DNA of 64,000 nucleotides from Bugula neritina (taxonomy: Eukaryota; Bryozoa; Gymnolaemata; Cheilostomatida; Bugulidae). The notes under the pieces are model-generated. The model worked only from the letters and a program-made list of their open reading frames with translations. It searched no databases and was not told where the DNA came from. The stretch is taken from positions 8,135,473 through 8,199,472 of the forward strand of contig OZ037770.1 in NCBI GenBank assembly GCA_964035545.1, written 5' to 3'. Within the stretch, counting starts at the first letter, position 1, and the number at the start of each line of letters is the position of its first letter. Made by a program: the position numbers and the translations under genes. This document shows, piece by piece, positions 27,401 through 36,681 of this stretch.

Positions 27401-30400
27401 ATCCATTGGAATAATAGAGAGAGATGCAATAGGAAAGCAGTTTATATGTAGTCTGCAGTGTTTATATACAGTAAAATAATAATAATAATTAGTATCATTG
27501 GCAAGTTGCATGCAAAGCTTACTTGAGGTCACTTCTCATTAGCCCAAGTTTCTAGCATTATTTTGAGTACTAAACTAATGGACAAGAGAATATACAAATT
27601 TTCATTTAGCCTAGGGCCACACTGTGCGTATTTTCGCATATTGCGAAAATTAAAATCACAAGTAGCAAAGGTGTCCACTGTAGCGTCAGTGATGAGTGAT
27701 AAATAAAGCTTTCATTTTTAAATCGCACTCGCTTTCAATAAAACGCAATTTACTGGAATATAGCACTAAATAAAGAAATTGGGCTCGCTGAATAGCTACC
27801 AGCCAATTAGGTGACGACGACAGAGACGATTCGCACTTGCGTTGAAAATGCAGAGCGACAAGTGCGAAGGTTTTCTCAACGCGCACAGTGGACACCTTTG
27901 CTACTTGTGATTTCAATTTTCGCATGCGAAAATACGCACCGTGTGGCCCTAGGCTTACTAAACCACTGATAGATAGTATGAACCACTTCCTAGTTATCAA
28001 CCTCTGATGAAAGTGTAGACAATAAATAATCTTACCTACAGCTGGGATACAGCTCAACCTGAATCCACTGACAACATGTGTATCGTTATATGTCCATTCT
28101 AGATTGATGTTTGTACCTGAGGGGTTTGCTCCAGTTGGAACTACATCTGATGGAACTATTAGAGCAGGGAAAATAAAAACATATTATAAATTTATAAGAT
28201 ATATTTTTCTCTTATAAATCCTTAAATGGAACATTACAATGTACTATTTGGTAATATAAAAAGCTCCATATTTACATATTTACATATAGTATTAGTATAA
28301 CTATAATTTGTGATAAATAAAACAGAAAAAGGTGCATACCCATAGCTAGCTCAGCACTATTCTTTGGTGTGGAAGGTACATTATTACTGATTACAGTTAC
28401 AGTAAATGCGTATGTTTCTCCAGGAGTCAAGTTATTTATAGTAACAGAACTACCACTTCCGCGAGGTACATCTTCCACAGAAGGAGGGGAACATGGAGAG
28501 TTACATTTAACTTCCACTCTTACAGAATCCCACACAGTGTTAGGATTACTCCATGTTATAATAGCAGTGTTTGTACTACCAGGTGGGGATAACTCTGCTG
28601 TTACACTAGTCACAGGGGAAGGAGCTACAGAGGAAATGGATAACACATTGTAACACATAGGAATACAAACACCACAGAAGAGGTGCACACCAGTTAGAAA
28701 ATCATTATATGATTATAAAGAAGCATGTAATAATGTTTTGGGTGCCTCACAATTACAAAGAAAGAAACTGATAATATATGACTTTGAACTGTTTAGGTGA
28801 AGTTATCTTCTTTATCTGCTACATACAACATTTAATGTAACAACAAGACTATCACTTGTTATCAAGTTAAAGCCAGATAGGGTGGTGGTAAAGATTAGAT
28901 AAATAAAAGTGACTTAGCTTTATGTAGCTGACATATGGTCGGATGAAGAAATATTCCACAAGAGGAGATAATTTCAGTTTTCCGACTCATATTAGCAACA
29001 GTTATAAAAATTATTATTAAGTTTTACACCACAACATAAAGCAATGTGCAACTGTAAATACCAGAGAAGTGTAAATTAAACAAACCACAATCAAGGCAGG
29101 AATTGATGCAATGTCTAAGAAAGTCAACAGATGTGTTTAAACAAACTTTAATTGCTTTAGTGATATATTGTATGCCATTAAAATGAGCAGAAGTTTACCA
29201 AGTGTAACAAGTATGCAAAAAGGAAACAACACCGAAACGGAATTCAAGCAGTACCAGTGAAGCAGCAACGCTGTAGCGGTTGCTTATAAGTTGTGTACAT
29301 CAAGTTTATATTCATGAGAAAAAAATTTCAAACCTAATATTTTGCTGACGAATGAGTAAGGTGTCCTCCGTATGACGCATGCGCTACGTTGTTATTAATA
29401 ACATACAGTTATGTTGGTATCATGTAACACACCTGCAGTGAATGTCACACTATTACTTTCCACACCATCATCTCCTAAGGTAGAGTCCATATAGTTGAAT
29501 GACAGAACCCTGACAGTGTACTCAGCTCCAGGTATGGGCAGGGAGATAGTTTGAGGAGAAGTCTGAGTTCTTGTATCAAGACTGTTTTTATACATAGCTG
29601 AGGTTCCATTGCTATACTGAACCTGTAAGAAGGGGGGGGGGGTCATATACTCTGATATAAAAACATTAGGAGAACACTGTGCAGTTTGAAAGCCAAAAAT
29701 ATTTTCAGCTGGTTAATTTTTCTACCCATCAATATAAATATCTTAAAAGAGAAGCATGTGTTAGACATAATCTCTGTACACATGGCCATACCATGTAGAC
29801 ATGGAGTTGTGTTACTCACCATGTAGTAAACATTTGCTTCTGTAGTCCAAGATACAGTGATGGAGTCTGTTTGTGGGTTTGAGACACTTACACCAGTTGC
29901 AGCATCTACAAACAGAATAACTCTACTATAAAGCTACAACTTTGCTAACCAATATGTTGGTGTGTTATGTACTCGTAACAGTATGACTGCATGTGTACTT
30001 GTAACAGTATGAGTGCATGTGTACTTGTAACAGTATGAGTACATGTTTACTTATAACAGTATGAGTACATGTGTACTTGTAACAGTATAAGTGCATGTGT
30101 ACTTGTAACAGTATGAGTACATGTGTACTTATAACAGTATGAGTACATGTGTACTTGTAACAGTATAAGTGCATGTGTACTAGTATCAGTATGATTACAT
30201 GTGTACTTGTAACAGTATAAGTGCACGTGTACTTGTAACAGTATGAGTACATGTGTACTTGTAACAGTATGAGTACATGTGTACTTGTAACGGTATGAGT
30301 ACATGTGTACTTGTAACAGTATGAGTACATGTGTACTTGTAACAGTATGAGTACATGTGTACTTGTAACAGTATGAGCACATGAGTGTATACTGTAGGCT

Positions 30401-31255
30401 ACTGTACTATACACACAACATACTATACTACACTATACAATACAGTATATGCGATACTATACTTTACTGTACTACACTGTACTGTGCTATACCATATAAA
30501 GTTATGGCCTTGAAACTTACAAGTGTGGACTTGTTTTCATATAGATATAATACCATTCCTAACTGCATTATACTCTATCATAATATATTACATGTATGCC
30601 ATATCACAATATATTGGCTTAGCTACAAAAATACAGGTTACACTTATTTACATTGGAATACTCACTAGGTGGTGCCAAGGTAGTAGTAGTGGTGGTTGCA
30701 TGCGTGGAAGATGAATAGCTCAGAGTCACACACAGAGCCATCTGTAAAAATACATGTTCTACATACTTATATATTCATACAATATGTTTCACTACATCTA
30801 AAAGGGGAAAACTAAGAAGAAGCATGTTAAGATAACTCTGAATAACATTCTATAACTCCTTTCATCAAATAGCACTTTACAAAAGATATCAAAGTCTAAA
30901 GTGCTACTAGTTAAATATATGATAGTTATAGTCATATAATTGTATATGTCGACATGTGTATAGGAAATGCAGAAAATTCAAACCCTGAATTCAAATAGCT
31001 TTTTTAGAGATGATAGCCACATTCAACCCAGAAATGTCCTAATGCAGACAAACTGTAAACAATAACACATTATGGAAACTATGCTTAAAAATTGTGCGAT
31101 ACCCATCACTGGTGTGATCTATAAAGAATACTCATATTAGTTACTAACATCCAAAATTACATGCTGGTTTCAAGTTTTACTAAAACTAACTTTGCTAAAA
31201 AAACAACCCAGTATTACCATACCACAAGTGTGATGAGAGACTTTGATATCTCCAT
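4527..31255 (-). CDS. RPTP1: receptor-type protein tyrosine phosphatase with about 15 FN3 domains
   Basis: Single-pass receptor phosphatase assembled from 37 exons whose phases all fit (about 2106 residues if the exon at 22272 is spliced at its homologous site). Exons 5' to 3' (minus): 31223-31255, 30666-30741, 29820-29905, 29433-29622, 28340-28624, 28036-28155, 26086-26259, 25663-25953, 24762-25058, 23154-23444, 22272-22555, 19227-19523, 18339-18629, 17639-17758, 17083-17256, 16835-16953, 16496-16655, 15326-15460, 15016-15177, 14631-14806, 14337-14550, 13420-13577, 12793-12916, 12310-12491, 12061-12214, 11616-11801, 11133-11268, 10048-10152, 9767-9937, 9350-9464, 9042-9132, 8203-8273, 7821-7950, 7218-7348, 6777-6928, 5402-5537, 4527-4829. 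Order: signal peptide, Thr-rich linker, FN3 repeats, TM, PTP domain, tail. By family knowledge it would remove phosphate from cytoplasmic phosphotyrosine under control of an adhesion-type ectodomain, but its WPD loop lacks the Asp. RPTP2 at 42119-57176 supports most boundaries. UTRs are not resolved. Confidence 0.85.
5590..6776 (-). repeat. 34-bp minisatellite made of repeated 5' splice sites
   Basis: About 35 tandem copies of a 34-bp unit begin immediately after the donor of exon 6777-6928. Read on the gene strand, each unit contains CACTGCAG followed by GTAACACT, the same exon/intron junction as the genuine donor. The unit also carries TTATACTTTTACACTGCAG, which resembles a 3' splice site. 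RPTP2 has only about three units at the same place (43428-43523). Confidence 0.95.
7372..7820 (-). repeat. 26-bp minisatellite made of repeated 5' splice sites
   Basis: About 17 copies of a 26-bp unit that reads AACTTATAGAGAGAG then GTAAGTATATT on the gene strand. This is the end of exon 7821-7950 plus its consensus donor. The array fills the intron between exons 7821-7950 and 7218-7348. The equivalent RPTP2 array is longer (44105-44869). Confidence 0.95.
9767..9937 (-). CDS. RPTP1 transmembrane exon
   Basis: One exon encodes the last extracellular residues ([15 protein letters not shown]), a hydrophobic helix ([20 protein letters not shown]...) of about 23 residues, and a basic stop-transfer end LRRQQRTK at a GTAAGT donor. 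This fixes topology: FN3 repeats outside, PTP inside. RPTP2 has the same exon, also 171 nt, at 47269-47439. Confidence 0.95.
10048..11801 (-). CDS. RPTP1 membrane-proximal ectodomain
   Basis: Exons 11616-11801, 11133-11268 and 10048-10152. The first encodes a beta-rich stretch ([29 protein letters not shown]). The last encodes [18 protein letters not shown], recalling the conserved Cys-Asn-Gly-Pro-Leu segment seen before the TM of many RPTPs. Together they may form a diverged FN3 or a processed juxtamembrane domain. Exon 11133 joins 10048 directly in phase. Confidence 0.75.
10190..10440. repeat. 18-bp minisatellite in an intron
   Basis: Tandem CCAGTAACTCACTAACTA-type units, about 10 imperfect copies, upstream of the acceptor of exon 10048-10152. 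RPTP2 carries a shorter equivalent at 47686-47840, so the array predates the duplication. Confidence 0.9.
12061..17758 (-). CDS. RPTP1 six two-exon FN3 domains
   Basis: Each FN3 is split by one intron near mid-domain: 17639+17083, 16835+16496, 15326+15016, 14631+14337, 13420+12793 and 12310+12061. Typical first halves have a conserved Trp ([36 protein letters not shown]). Second halves carry the Tyr corner ([37 protein letters not shown]). Many N-glycosylation sequons are present. All exons have the same length as the RPTP2 counterparts except 12310-12491, which is 3 nt shorter. Confidence 0.9.
13617..14085. repeat. 16-bp minisatellite in an intron
   Basis: About 28 copies of a GTGTCAACTAGTGTAT-type unit. 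In RPTP2 only two or three units survive at 51017-51065, next to the retrozyme insertion. Its apparent reading frame is an artefact. Confidence 0.95.
18339..28624 (-). CDS. RPTP1 tandem array of near-identical single-exon FN3 domains
   Basis: Seven exons (28340-28624, 25663-25953, 24762-25058, 23154-23444, 22272-22555, 19227-19523, 18339-18629) each encode one complete FN3: [12 protein letters not shown] start, ITWSNPN strand, VEVKC...CSPP insert, [14 protein letters not shown] and [15 protein letters not shown]. All are phase 1-1 and multiples of three nt except 22272, so gain or loss of whole exons keeps the frame. Flanking intron sequence is duplicated too. A two-exon FN3 (28036-28155 plus 26086-26259) that copies 17639+17083 lies between the first and the other six. 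The exon at 22272 has lost the canonical GT at its donor. Confidence 0.9.
19524..22271. other. Long RPTP1 intron
   Basis: 2.7 kb between FN3 exons 19227-19523 and 22272-22555. Its first 300 bp repeat the sequence next to exon 18339-18629, a trace of FN3-unit duplication. A GTGGCCCTAGCC motif at 19851 resembles the ends of the element at 27608. No coding exon is recognised. Confidence 0.5.
23637..24047. mobile_element. Inverted-repeat (MITE-like) element, GGCCACACGACGCAT ends
   Basis: The left end reads CGGCCACACGACGCATTT and the right end AAATGCGTCGTGTGGCCC, a near-perfect inverted pair about 400 bp apart in an intron. GC content is higher than around it and there is no coding capacity. It shares the GGCCACAC end with the element at 27608-27955. 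The target duplication could not be fixed. Confidence 0.75.
24095..24215 (-). mobile_element. Probable tRNA-derived SINE head
   Basis: On the minus strand, an A-box-like segment (AAGGTCTAGGGGTTAGAACG) is followed about 30 nt later by a B-box-like segment (TGGGTTTGAACTTC), spaced as in tRNA-promoter SINEs. A tail with GAAGAGCATCCAGTC follows. It cannot fold into a full tRNA by eye. It could also be a decayed tRNA pseudogene. Confidence 0.45.
26260..28035. other. RPTP1 intron with a nested inverted-repeat element
   Basis: 1.8 kb between exons 26086-26259 and 28036-28155. Apart from the element at 27608-27955 it is AT-rich and I see nothing coding. An AATAATAATAATTA run lies near 27477. Confidence 0.5.
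27608..27955. mobile_element. Foldback MITE-like element, AGCCTAGGGCCACAC ends
   Basis: Left end AGCCTAGGGCCACACTGTGC and right end GTGTGGCCCTAGGCT are inverted. Inner sequence (AATCACAAGTAGCAAAGGTG left, CACCTTTGCTACTTGTGATT right) continues the pairing, giving arms of roughly 70-80 bp. There is no transposase. It is absent from the related intron at 17257-17638. Confidence 0.8.
29433..31255 (-). CDS. RPTP1 N-terminus: signal peptide, Thr-rich linker, first FN3
   Basis: Exon 31223-31255 encodes [11 protein letters not shown], ending in phase at a GTATGG donor. Exon 30666-30741 adds [15 protein letters not shown], completing a signal peptide, then a run of six Thr. Exons 29820-29905 ([19 protein letters not shown]) and 29433-29622 ([27 protein letters not shown]) form the first FN3. 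The ATG at 31253-31255 is chosen because it gives a continuous hydrophobic leader with no alternative upstream. The first exon is duplicated at 31991-32023. Confidence 0.8.
29965..30385. repeat. 26-bp minisatellite in an intron
   Basis: About 15 copies of a GTACTTGTAACAGTATGAGTACATGT-type 26-bp unit between RPTP1 exons 29820 and 30666. Long frames through it are repeat artefacts. A TATACTACAC-rich degenerate stretch follows to about 30500. Confidence 0.95.
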
Positions 31256-31984
31256 GTTAAACAGTCCTGTGTTATTCATACTAGTACTTCACCATAGTCA
31301 GTCACTCTAAAGAATAGAAATGTCAACACTCAATGGACAACTTCAGTTTTAGGCACCCTGGCTATACACCTGCTGAGCAGCAGACAGACACATGGGTTAC
31401 AGTACACCTGTCTTAGCAAGGCACACAACCTAGTTCTCCAAGCCATTGATCCTTTGAATGTAAGAGTTGTATAGGTATAAAAACCTTCCATTGTGAGCAG
31501 TTCAAAAGTAGTTGAAAAGGTTTTAAACAAGGCTGTATTGCTGAGATAAAAGATGTTCATAGCTCTACATTTGTGTTTCTACTATTCAATGACTATCAAT
31601 GTAATAGATTGCAGTTTAAACACACAGTATCTTCACACTCAGCTATGACAGGCCTATATATTCAGTTTAACAGAGTACAGCCTGTGAAATATAAAACAAA
31701 CTAGCTAATTTTGACAAAATCATAAATTTCCAAATTCAATTCCTAGGAAAGCATAGAAGCTTTACTTTTCTGATGCATTTCAGCTGCACATCTGGTAAAA
31801 TTATACAGTAGCTTCAGTATCTATTATTCATGAGTGGAGTTAGGTGGAGGGTTGACATAACATCACCTTAAAATCACTACTTCTCCTTATAACTAAATGA
31901 GGAGATACTAAATGGGTTGACAACACCACACATACATCTGGTGACTATATCTGACCATCAACTCTAGAATACAGTATAATATCA

Positions 31985-32104
31985 CCATACCACAAGTGTG
32001 ATGAGAGACTTTGATATCTCCATGTTAAACAGTCCTGTGTTATTCATAAGCTAGTACTTCACCATAGTCAGTCACTCTAAAGAATAGAAATGTCAACACT
32101 CAGT
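31985..32104 (-). CDS. Second copy of RPTP1 first exon and its upstream flank
   Basis: About 120 bp repeat 31217-31334 with only a few differences, including the whole 33-nt coding part (31991-32023, [11 protein letters not shown]) and its GTATGG donor, plus about 75 bp upstream. Either copy could splice in phase to exon 30666-30741, so this may be an alternative first exon or promoter, or a non-functional duplicate. Confidence 0.7.
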
Positions 32105-32267
32105 GTTATCTTTATTTTCAACATTTACTCACTCTCCCAACAAGAAGGAAGTTGCTGTTTAGCAGCTTAGCCACTAGCTGAATATCAGCCAATCACATCT
32201 TATCACTTAAAATGAAAGATGCAATATGCAAACAAATGCCTATATAGTACAGTTACATCATGTATGA

Positions 32268-32495
32268 CTTCTGTAATATTTGTGACCTCAGGTGTATGAC
32301 TTGTTATATTTGTGACCTCAGGTATATGACTTATCATATTTGTGACCTCAGGTATATGACTTATCATATTTGTGACCTCAGGTATATGACTTATTATATT
32401 TGTGACCTCAGGTATATGACTTATCATATTTGTGACCTCAGGTATATGACTTGTTATATTTGTGACCTCAGGTATATGACTTATTATATTTGTGT
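32268..32495. repeat. 30-bp minisatellite
   Basis: About 7.5 copies of a TTTGTGACCTCAGGTATATGACTTATCATA-type unit, very regular, upstream of the RPTP1 first exons. Open frames on both strands reflect the unit length being a multiple of three. Confidence 0.95.
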
Positions 32496-33523
32496 GGAAT
32501 GTGAAACTGAATGTTGAAAGTAAAATAGAACAACTCGTCATTGTAGAAAATATTTTGAAACTTTTGTTCTATTCTTGTACTTAGTGATCTCTTAATGTAG
32601 TAATAAATAGCTTATATGTTAAATGTTTGCACTGTTTACTGCCCACTTTAGAAGAGACATCAAAATCATTACATATATGTGTATTTACAGCTTCTCGGTA
32701 GTTCTTGAATTGGATTTATTGTCTCTTGCTTTTCTGTAGACGCCATGGGAAAATTGCAGAAATCAATAAATAGATTACTTAAACTATGGTCACATAAACC
32801 CTGGTTTCAGCAATTGTACTATAAACTTATCCTAAAACACTGACCAGCTTAAATGATATTTAATAATAGTTTATAAAAATCTGATCCAAATGAAAAACAT
32901 GAATTTGTGTTTTATAAGAAACTATTCAATTGGCACCAAGAGCAACTTAAAATATTTTGACTGTCATCAGCTTAAGCATGAATTCGTCAGTAGAGTCAGT
33001 CAAGTCAGTAGATGAACCTCACAACAACCCTAAGTATGGCCATGGCTTGTCTAGTTGTAATTATGTCACAAACCAAGCTTTTCGGCCATGTAGTAGGTAT
33101 CGTTTATTTTTTATTTGAGTCAATCATTTTTAAAAGAATCCATAACAGAGTTTCAACACAATTATATTTGCTGCTTTGACCCCTTAAAAACATTCAATTC
33201 CATGCTTAGCAGTCGTAGCTTACGAGGTACGTGTAATATAAAAAATAACGGTTGAAATCCTTACATATAGATGTTGGTGAAGACTCAAGTTGAACAATCA
33301 AAAGTTCTAGAACACTTATAGAAAAGCAGCAATAGTTTGAGGAGTTGATTTACATACAAGTTTCTCATTATTATTCCAAATAAAACAATAGTTTAAAATC
33401 TAGAACAGTGATGAAGGCTAACAGAAAATTTCATGTTTACATTCAACAGAAATTAGATACTTAAAATATGCACACATTCTATATAAAAATTTGAAAAGTT
33501 TAGTATAACATATTAAATTAGTT
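32496..33523. other. Intergenic, no gene seen
   Basis: AT-rich DNA between the minisatellite and the copia element. No exon, RNA gene or recognisable repeat was found. Confidence 0.5.
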
Positions 33524-33528
33524 ATAGT

Positions 33529-33800
33529 TGTTGAATGTGTTGCCATTGTATTTAGTATCTATTATGAAATACGTTATTGATTGCTGATTTAACTTATCGA
33601 GCAAACTGACTGACTGATTTAATTATTTGATAATAAAATGTTTATTAGAATGAAAAACAGCGTGATGGTTTTGTATAATATAAAACGGAAGAGAGAGTAA
33701 ACAAGTATACAGCGATTCTAGTAAAGCAATTAGTTAGCATATTGTCACGTGATTGTCATGAATGTGATTAGCGATAGGATCGCATGATTGTTTCTCAACA
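33529..33800 (-). repeat. copia 3' LTR
   Basis: 272 bp, TG...CA ends. On the element strand it contains an AATAAA signal and a TTTATATTATA TATA-like box. It ends next to the target duplication ATAGT. Confidence 0.97.
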
Positions 33801-33810
33801 CGCCCCCTCA
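33801..33810 (-). other. copia polypurine tract overlapping the pol stop codon
   Basis: On the element strand TGAGGGGGCG directly precedes the 3' LTR. The pol stop TGA (33808-33810) is part of the tract, so plus-strand priming and translation termination share these bases. Confidence 0.8.
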
Positions 33811-36681
33811 AGCATGTGATTCAATAGCTAGTAGCTCCAGGGCAATTCTGTGATTGGTTTTAGGCAAGCTTTTAGTCATGACATCGGCAGGGTTCTCTGC
33901 TCCTCTGATGTGTTGGTACGCTATGGTGGTTTGCTCTCTGACAAAGTGGAATCTAATGTCAATGTGTTTGCTCCTCTGATGTGAGTATGGTTGTCCCTTG
34001 GTGAGGGCAATGGCTCCAAGGTTGTCAGTGAAAAGTGTGTTAGGGTTAGGCTGTTTCATCTTGAATGTTTTGCACAAAGTCTGTAGGAATAGCATCTCCT
34101 TTGTAGCTTCGGCTAATGCCATGTATTCGGCCTCGCATGATGATAAGGCCACTGTGGGTTGTCGTCGGCTGTTCCAACTTATAGGGGCTCCACCCAGTGT
34201 GAATACATATCCTGTAGTTGATCTTCGTGTAGAGGTTTCTCCGCCCCAATCTGCATCCACATAGCCCACTAGTTCTTGTTGATTGGGAGTGAATCTCAGA
34301 TTGAATCCTTTTGTACCTTTAAGGTATCGTAGCAGCCGCTTCAAGGCAGCAATACGTGCAGGTCCAGGTCTTTCTAGGTGTTGGGAGAGCTTCCCAATGA
34401 TCCATGCTAGGTCTGGACGTGTGGCGGTCATTAGGTATATGAGAGAACCTATAACTTGTCTGTAGGGGTAGTCCTTTGAACGCTCATATTCGTCGTCTGT
34501 TGCTTTTTCTAGTTGTAAGTCCTTTTCAGCAGGGGTATATACAGGGTTGCAATCTGCCATATTGTAGGTGTTCAGCAGCGTGTCTATGTAGCGCTCCTGT
34601 GACATAGTGTACTGGTCCTCATGTCTCCTGAAGTCTATCCCCAGGAACCAGCTTAATTCTCCTCTATCATCCATGTTGAATTTTTGTTGCATCATAGATT
34701 TGGTTTGTGTGATTCTGTTGTCGTCTCGGCAGCAGAGAAGGATGTCATCAACCCAGAAAAGAATGATGATGTTGGCTGATTTATCTAAAGGGTCCTCTTT
34801 TGAGTATAGACAAGGGTCTCCAGCACCAGGTGTGAAGCCTTGCTCCTTGAGGAAAGTGGTCAGTGTTTGGTGCCAATTGCGTCCGCTTTGCTTGAGGCCA
34901 TAAATGGATTTGTTGAGACGACAAGAAAGCTTCCCTTGTTTGTTGGTTTCTTCGTACCCTTCAGGCTGTTGTAGATAAATTTCCTTATCGATTGGTGCGT
35001 TTAGGTACGCTCCTTTAACATCTAGTTGATGTATTTTCATGTTTTCATTTGCTGCTTTCTGTAACAGCAATCTGATGGATGTGAATCTGGTGGTTGGACT
35101 GTAAGTTTCTTCATAGTCAACTCCTTGTATTTGTGAAAATCCTTTTGCTACATATCTAGCTTTATGTTGAGTTTCACCTGGCGTTTTTCCCTGTTTGAGG
35201 GTATAAACCCATCTGCCCTTGGTCTCTGTCCTGTCTTCAGGTAGCGGCTGGATAGACCAGGTGTTTGAATCACGTAGGGTGTTTATTTCCTTGTCCATGG
35301 CTTTCTTCCAGGCTTCTTTATCTTTTGAATTTACAGCTTCTTGGTAGGACTGTGGTATGTTTGCCATCAGTGAGCAAGCATAGTCAGTGTCTTCTATGTC
35401 ATAGTCCTGTAGGTATGTAGGAGGCTTTCGTTTCCGTTCCGATTTACGTGGTCCAGGTTGGTTGGTGGCCTTTGCCGGATCTGGTGCGGGTCCTTGTGGC
35501 ATGACGTTCATTGCGTCATTTCCGCATGTTTGTGCAGGTTCTTGTGGCATGGTATTCTGAGTACCATTTCTGCTGTTTTGTGCGGGTCCTTGTGGCATGA
35601 CGTTCATTGCGTCATTTCCGCACATTTGTGCAGGTTCTTGTGGCATGGTATTCTGAGTACCATTTCTGCTGTTTTGTGCGGGTTCTTGTGGCATGACGTT
35701 CATTGCGTCATTTCCGCATATTTGTGCAGGTTCTTGTGGCATGGTATTCTGGGTACCATTTCTGCTGTTTTGTGCGGGTCCTTGTGGCATGACGTTCATT
35801 GCGTCATTTCCGCATATTTGTGGTATGACATTTCTGGATGTAACAATTTTCTGATTAGGGGTAAGTATAAGGTAGCCTTGGGCCTTTGTGTTGACACCAA
35901 GATATATGCCGCTTTGTCCACGGTCACTGAGTTTTAACTTATTTCCCTCTGAGTAGAATGTGCATTGAGATCCAAAATTGTGAATTTTCCTCATGTCGGG
36001 TAGCGTGCCTGTGAATAACTCATAGGCTGTCTTTCCTGTTCGTCTCTGGTAGCTTCGGTTTCTTAGGTACTTGGCATGGTCAGCGGCAAAACTCCAGAAA
36101 GTCTTGGGGAGATTTGAATCTTTGAGTAGGCATCGTGCTGTGTCCATTATGGTGCGCCAAGTCCTCTCTGATTTACCATTCTGGTAGGATGAGTAGGGTG
36201 CTGTAGTGGTGTGTTTGATTCCCCTCTCACGTAGCACGGCTTCAAATGGCTGTCCAAGGTACTCCATGCCGTTGTCAGTATGGATCTCCTTCACATTTCC
36301 TATAGGTGCCACATCTGCAATGAATTGCTTAAGTGCGGTGGTGGCATCACTTTTGTGGCGTATATTGTAGGTGAACAACATACTGGAAAATTCATCTATG
36401 AAGTTTATTATGTAGTTTTGTCCTCCTCTAGCAGTTGGTGTGATGGGTCCGCATAAGTCAGAGTGTACACGTTGTAGAGGCTGTGTAGCTAGTTCAGGTT
36501 TATCGTCTTGTTTGTGAGGTTGTTTGGTGATTTTACTTTCGTCACATGACTTGCATGCAATTTTTAATTTTGCTCCAATTATGGTCATACCTGTTGTCAC
36601 TTTCTCCAGCTCAATTATGTCATTGGTGTTCATATGACCCAGTGCCCTGTGCCAATCGGGCAGCGATTTTGCGGTGTTCAC
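33808..36681 (-). CDS. pol: copia pol: integrase, reverse transcriptase, RNase H
   Basis: 957 codons open without a stop. Zinc-binding HRALGH (11-16) with CKSC (43-46) comes first. Then the integrase core has D75 (HSDLCGP), D136 (HTDNGMEY) and E172 (QNGKSERTW), spaced D-60-D-35-E. A linker holds about 3.5 copies of a 32-residue repeat. RT follows with QLDVKGAYLNAPID, SIYGLKQSGRNWH and FWVDDILL (usual YVDD). RNase H follows with YVDADWGG, SSCEAEYMAL and TDNLGAI. The frame opens at the nested insertion, where the first codon is GTG, so it has no native start. It was part of one gag-pol frame before the insertion. Confidence 0.95.
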   Translation of the reverse strand: MNTAKSLPDWHRALGHMNTNDIIELEKVTTGMTIIGAKLKIACKSCDESKITKQPHKQDDKPELATQPLQRVHSDLCGPITPTARGGQNYIINFIDEFSSMLFTYNIRHKSDATTALKQFIADVAPIGNVKEIHTDNGMEYLGQPFEAVLRERGIKHTTTAPYSSYQNGKSERTWRTIMDTARCLLKDSNLPKTFWSFAADHAKYLRNRSYQRRTGKTAYELFTGTLPDMRKIHNFGSQCTFYSEGNKLKLSDRGQSGIYLGVNTKAQGYLILTPNQKIVTSRNVIPQICGNDAMNVMPQGPAQNSRNGTQNTMPQEPAQICGNDAMNVMPQEPAQNSRNGTQNTMPQEPAQMCGNDAMNVMPQGPAQNSRNGTQNTMPQEPAQTCGNDAMNVMPQGPAPDPAKATNQPGPRKSERKRKPPTYLQDYDIEDTDYACSLMANIPQSYQEAVNSKDKEAWKKAMDKEINTLRDSNTWSIQPLPEDRTETKGRWVYTLKQGKTPGETQHKARYVAKGFSQIQGVDYEETYSPTTRFTSIRLLLQKAANENMKIHQLDVKGAYLNAPIDKEIYLQQPEGYEETNKQGKLSCRLNKSIYGLKQSGRNWHQTLTTFLKEQGFTPGAGDPCLYSKEDPLDKSANIIILFWVDDILLCCRDDNRITQTKSMMQQKFNMDDRGELSWFLGIDFRRHEDQYTMSQERYIDTLLNTYNMADCNPVYTPAEKDLQLEKATDDEYERSKDYPYRQVIGSLIYLMTATRPDLAWIIGKLSQHLERPGPARIAALKRLLRYLKGTKGFNLRFTPNQQELVGYVDADWGGETSTRRSTTGYVFTLGGAPISWNSRRQPTVALSSCEAEYMALAEATKEMLFLQTLCKTFKMKQPNPNTLFTDNLGAIALTKGQPYSHQRSKHIDIRFHFVREQTTIAYQHIRGAENPADVMTKSLPKTNHRIALELLAIESHA
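35480..35825 (-). repeat. In-frame 96-bp coding minisatellite in the integrase-RT linker
   Basis: About 3.5 copies of a 32-residue unit containing CGNDAMNVMPQGPAQ and NSRNGTQNTMPQEPAQ. The unit itself contains two MPQ(G/E)PAQ half-repeats. Length changes keep the frame. Confidence 0.95.

Noticed and set aside
29965-30414. 149-codon minus-strand frame rich in Tyr-Lys-Tyr-Thr-Cys
   Set aside because: Product of the 26-bp minisatellite; no splice context.
32268-32517. Possible CRISPR-like array (regular 30-bp repeat)
   Set aside because: No unique spacers; the whole unit repeats, as in other minisatellites here, and the host is eukaryotic.
35458-35937. 159-codon plus-strand frame with Cys/His repeats
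   Set aside because: Antisense of the copia linker repeat.
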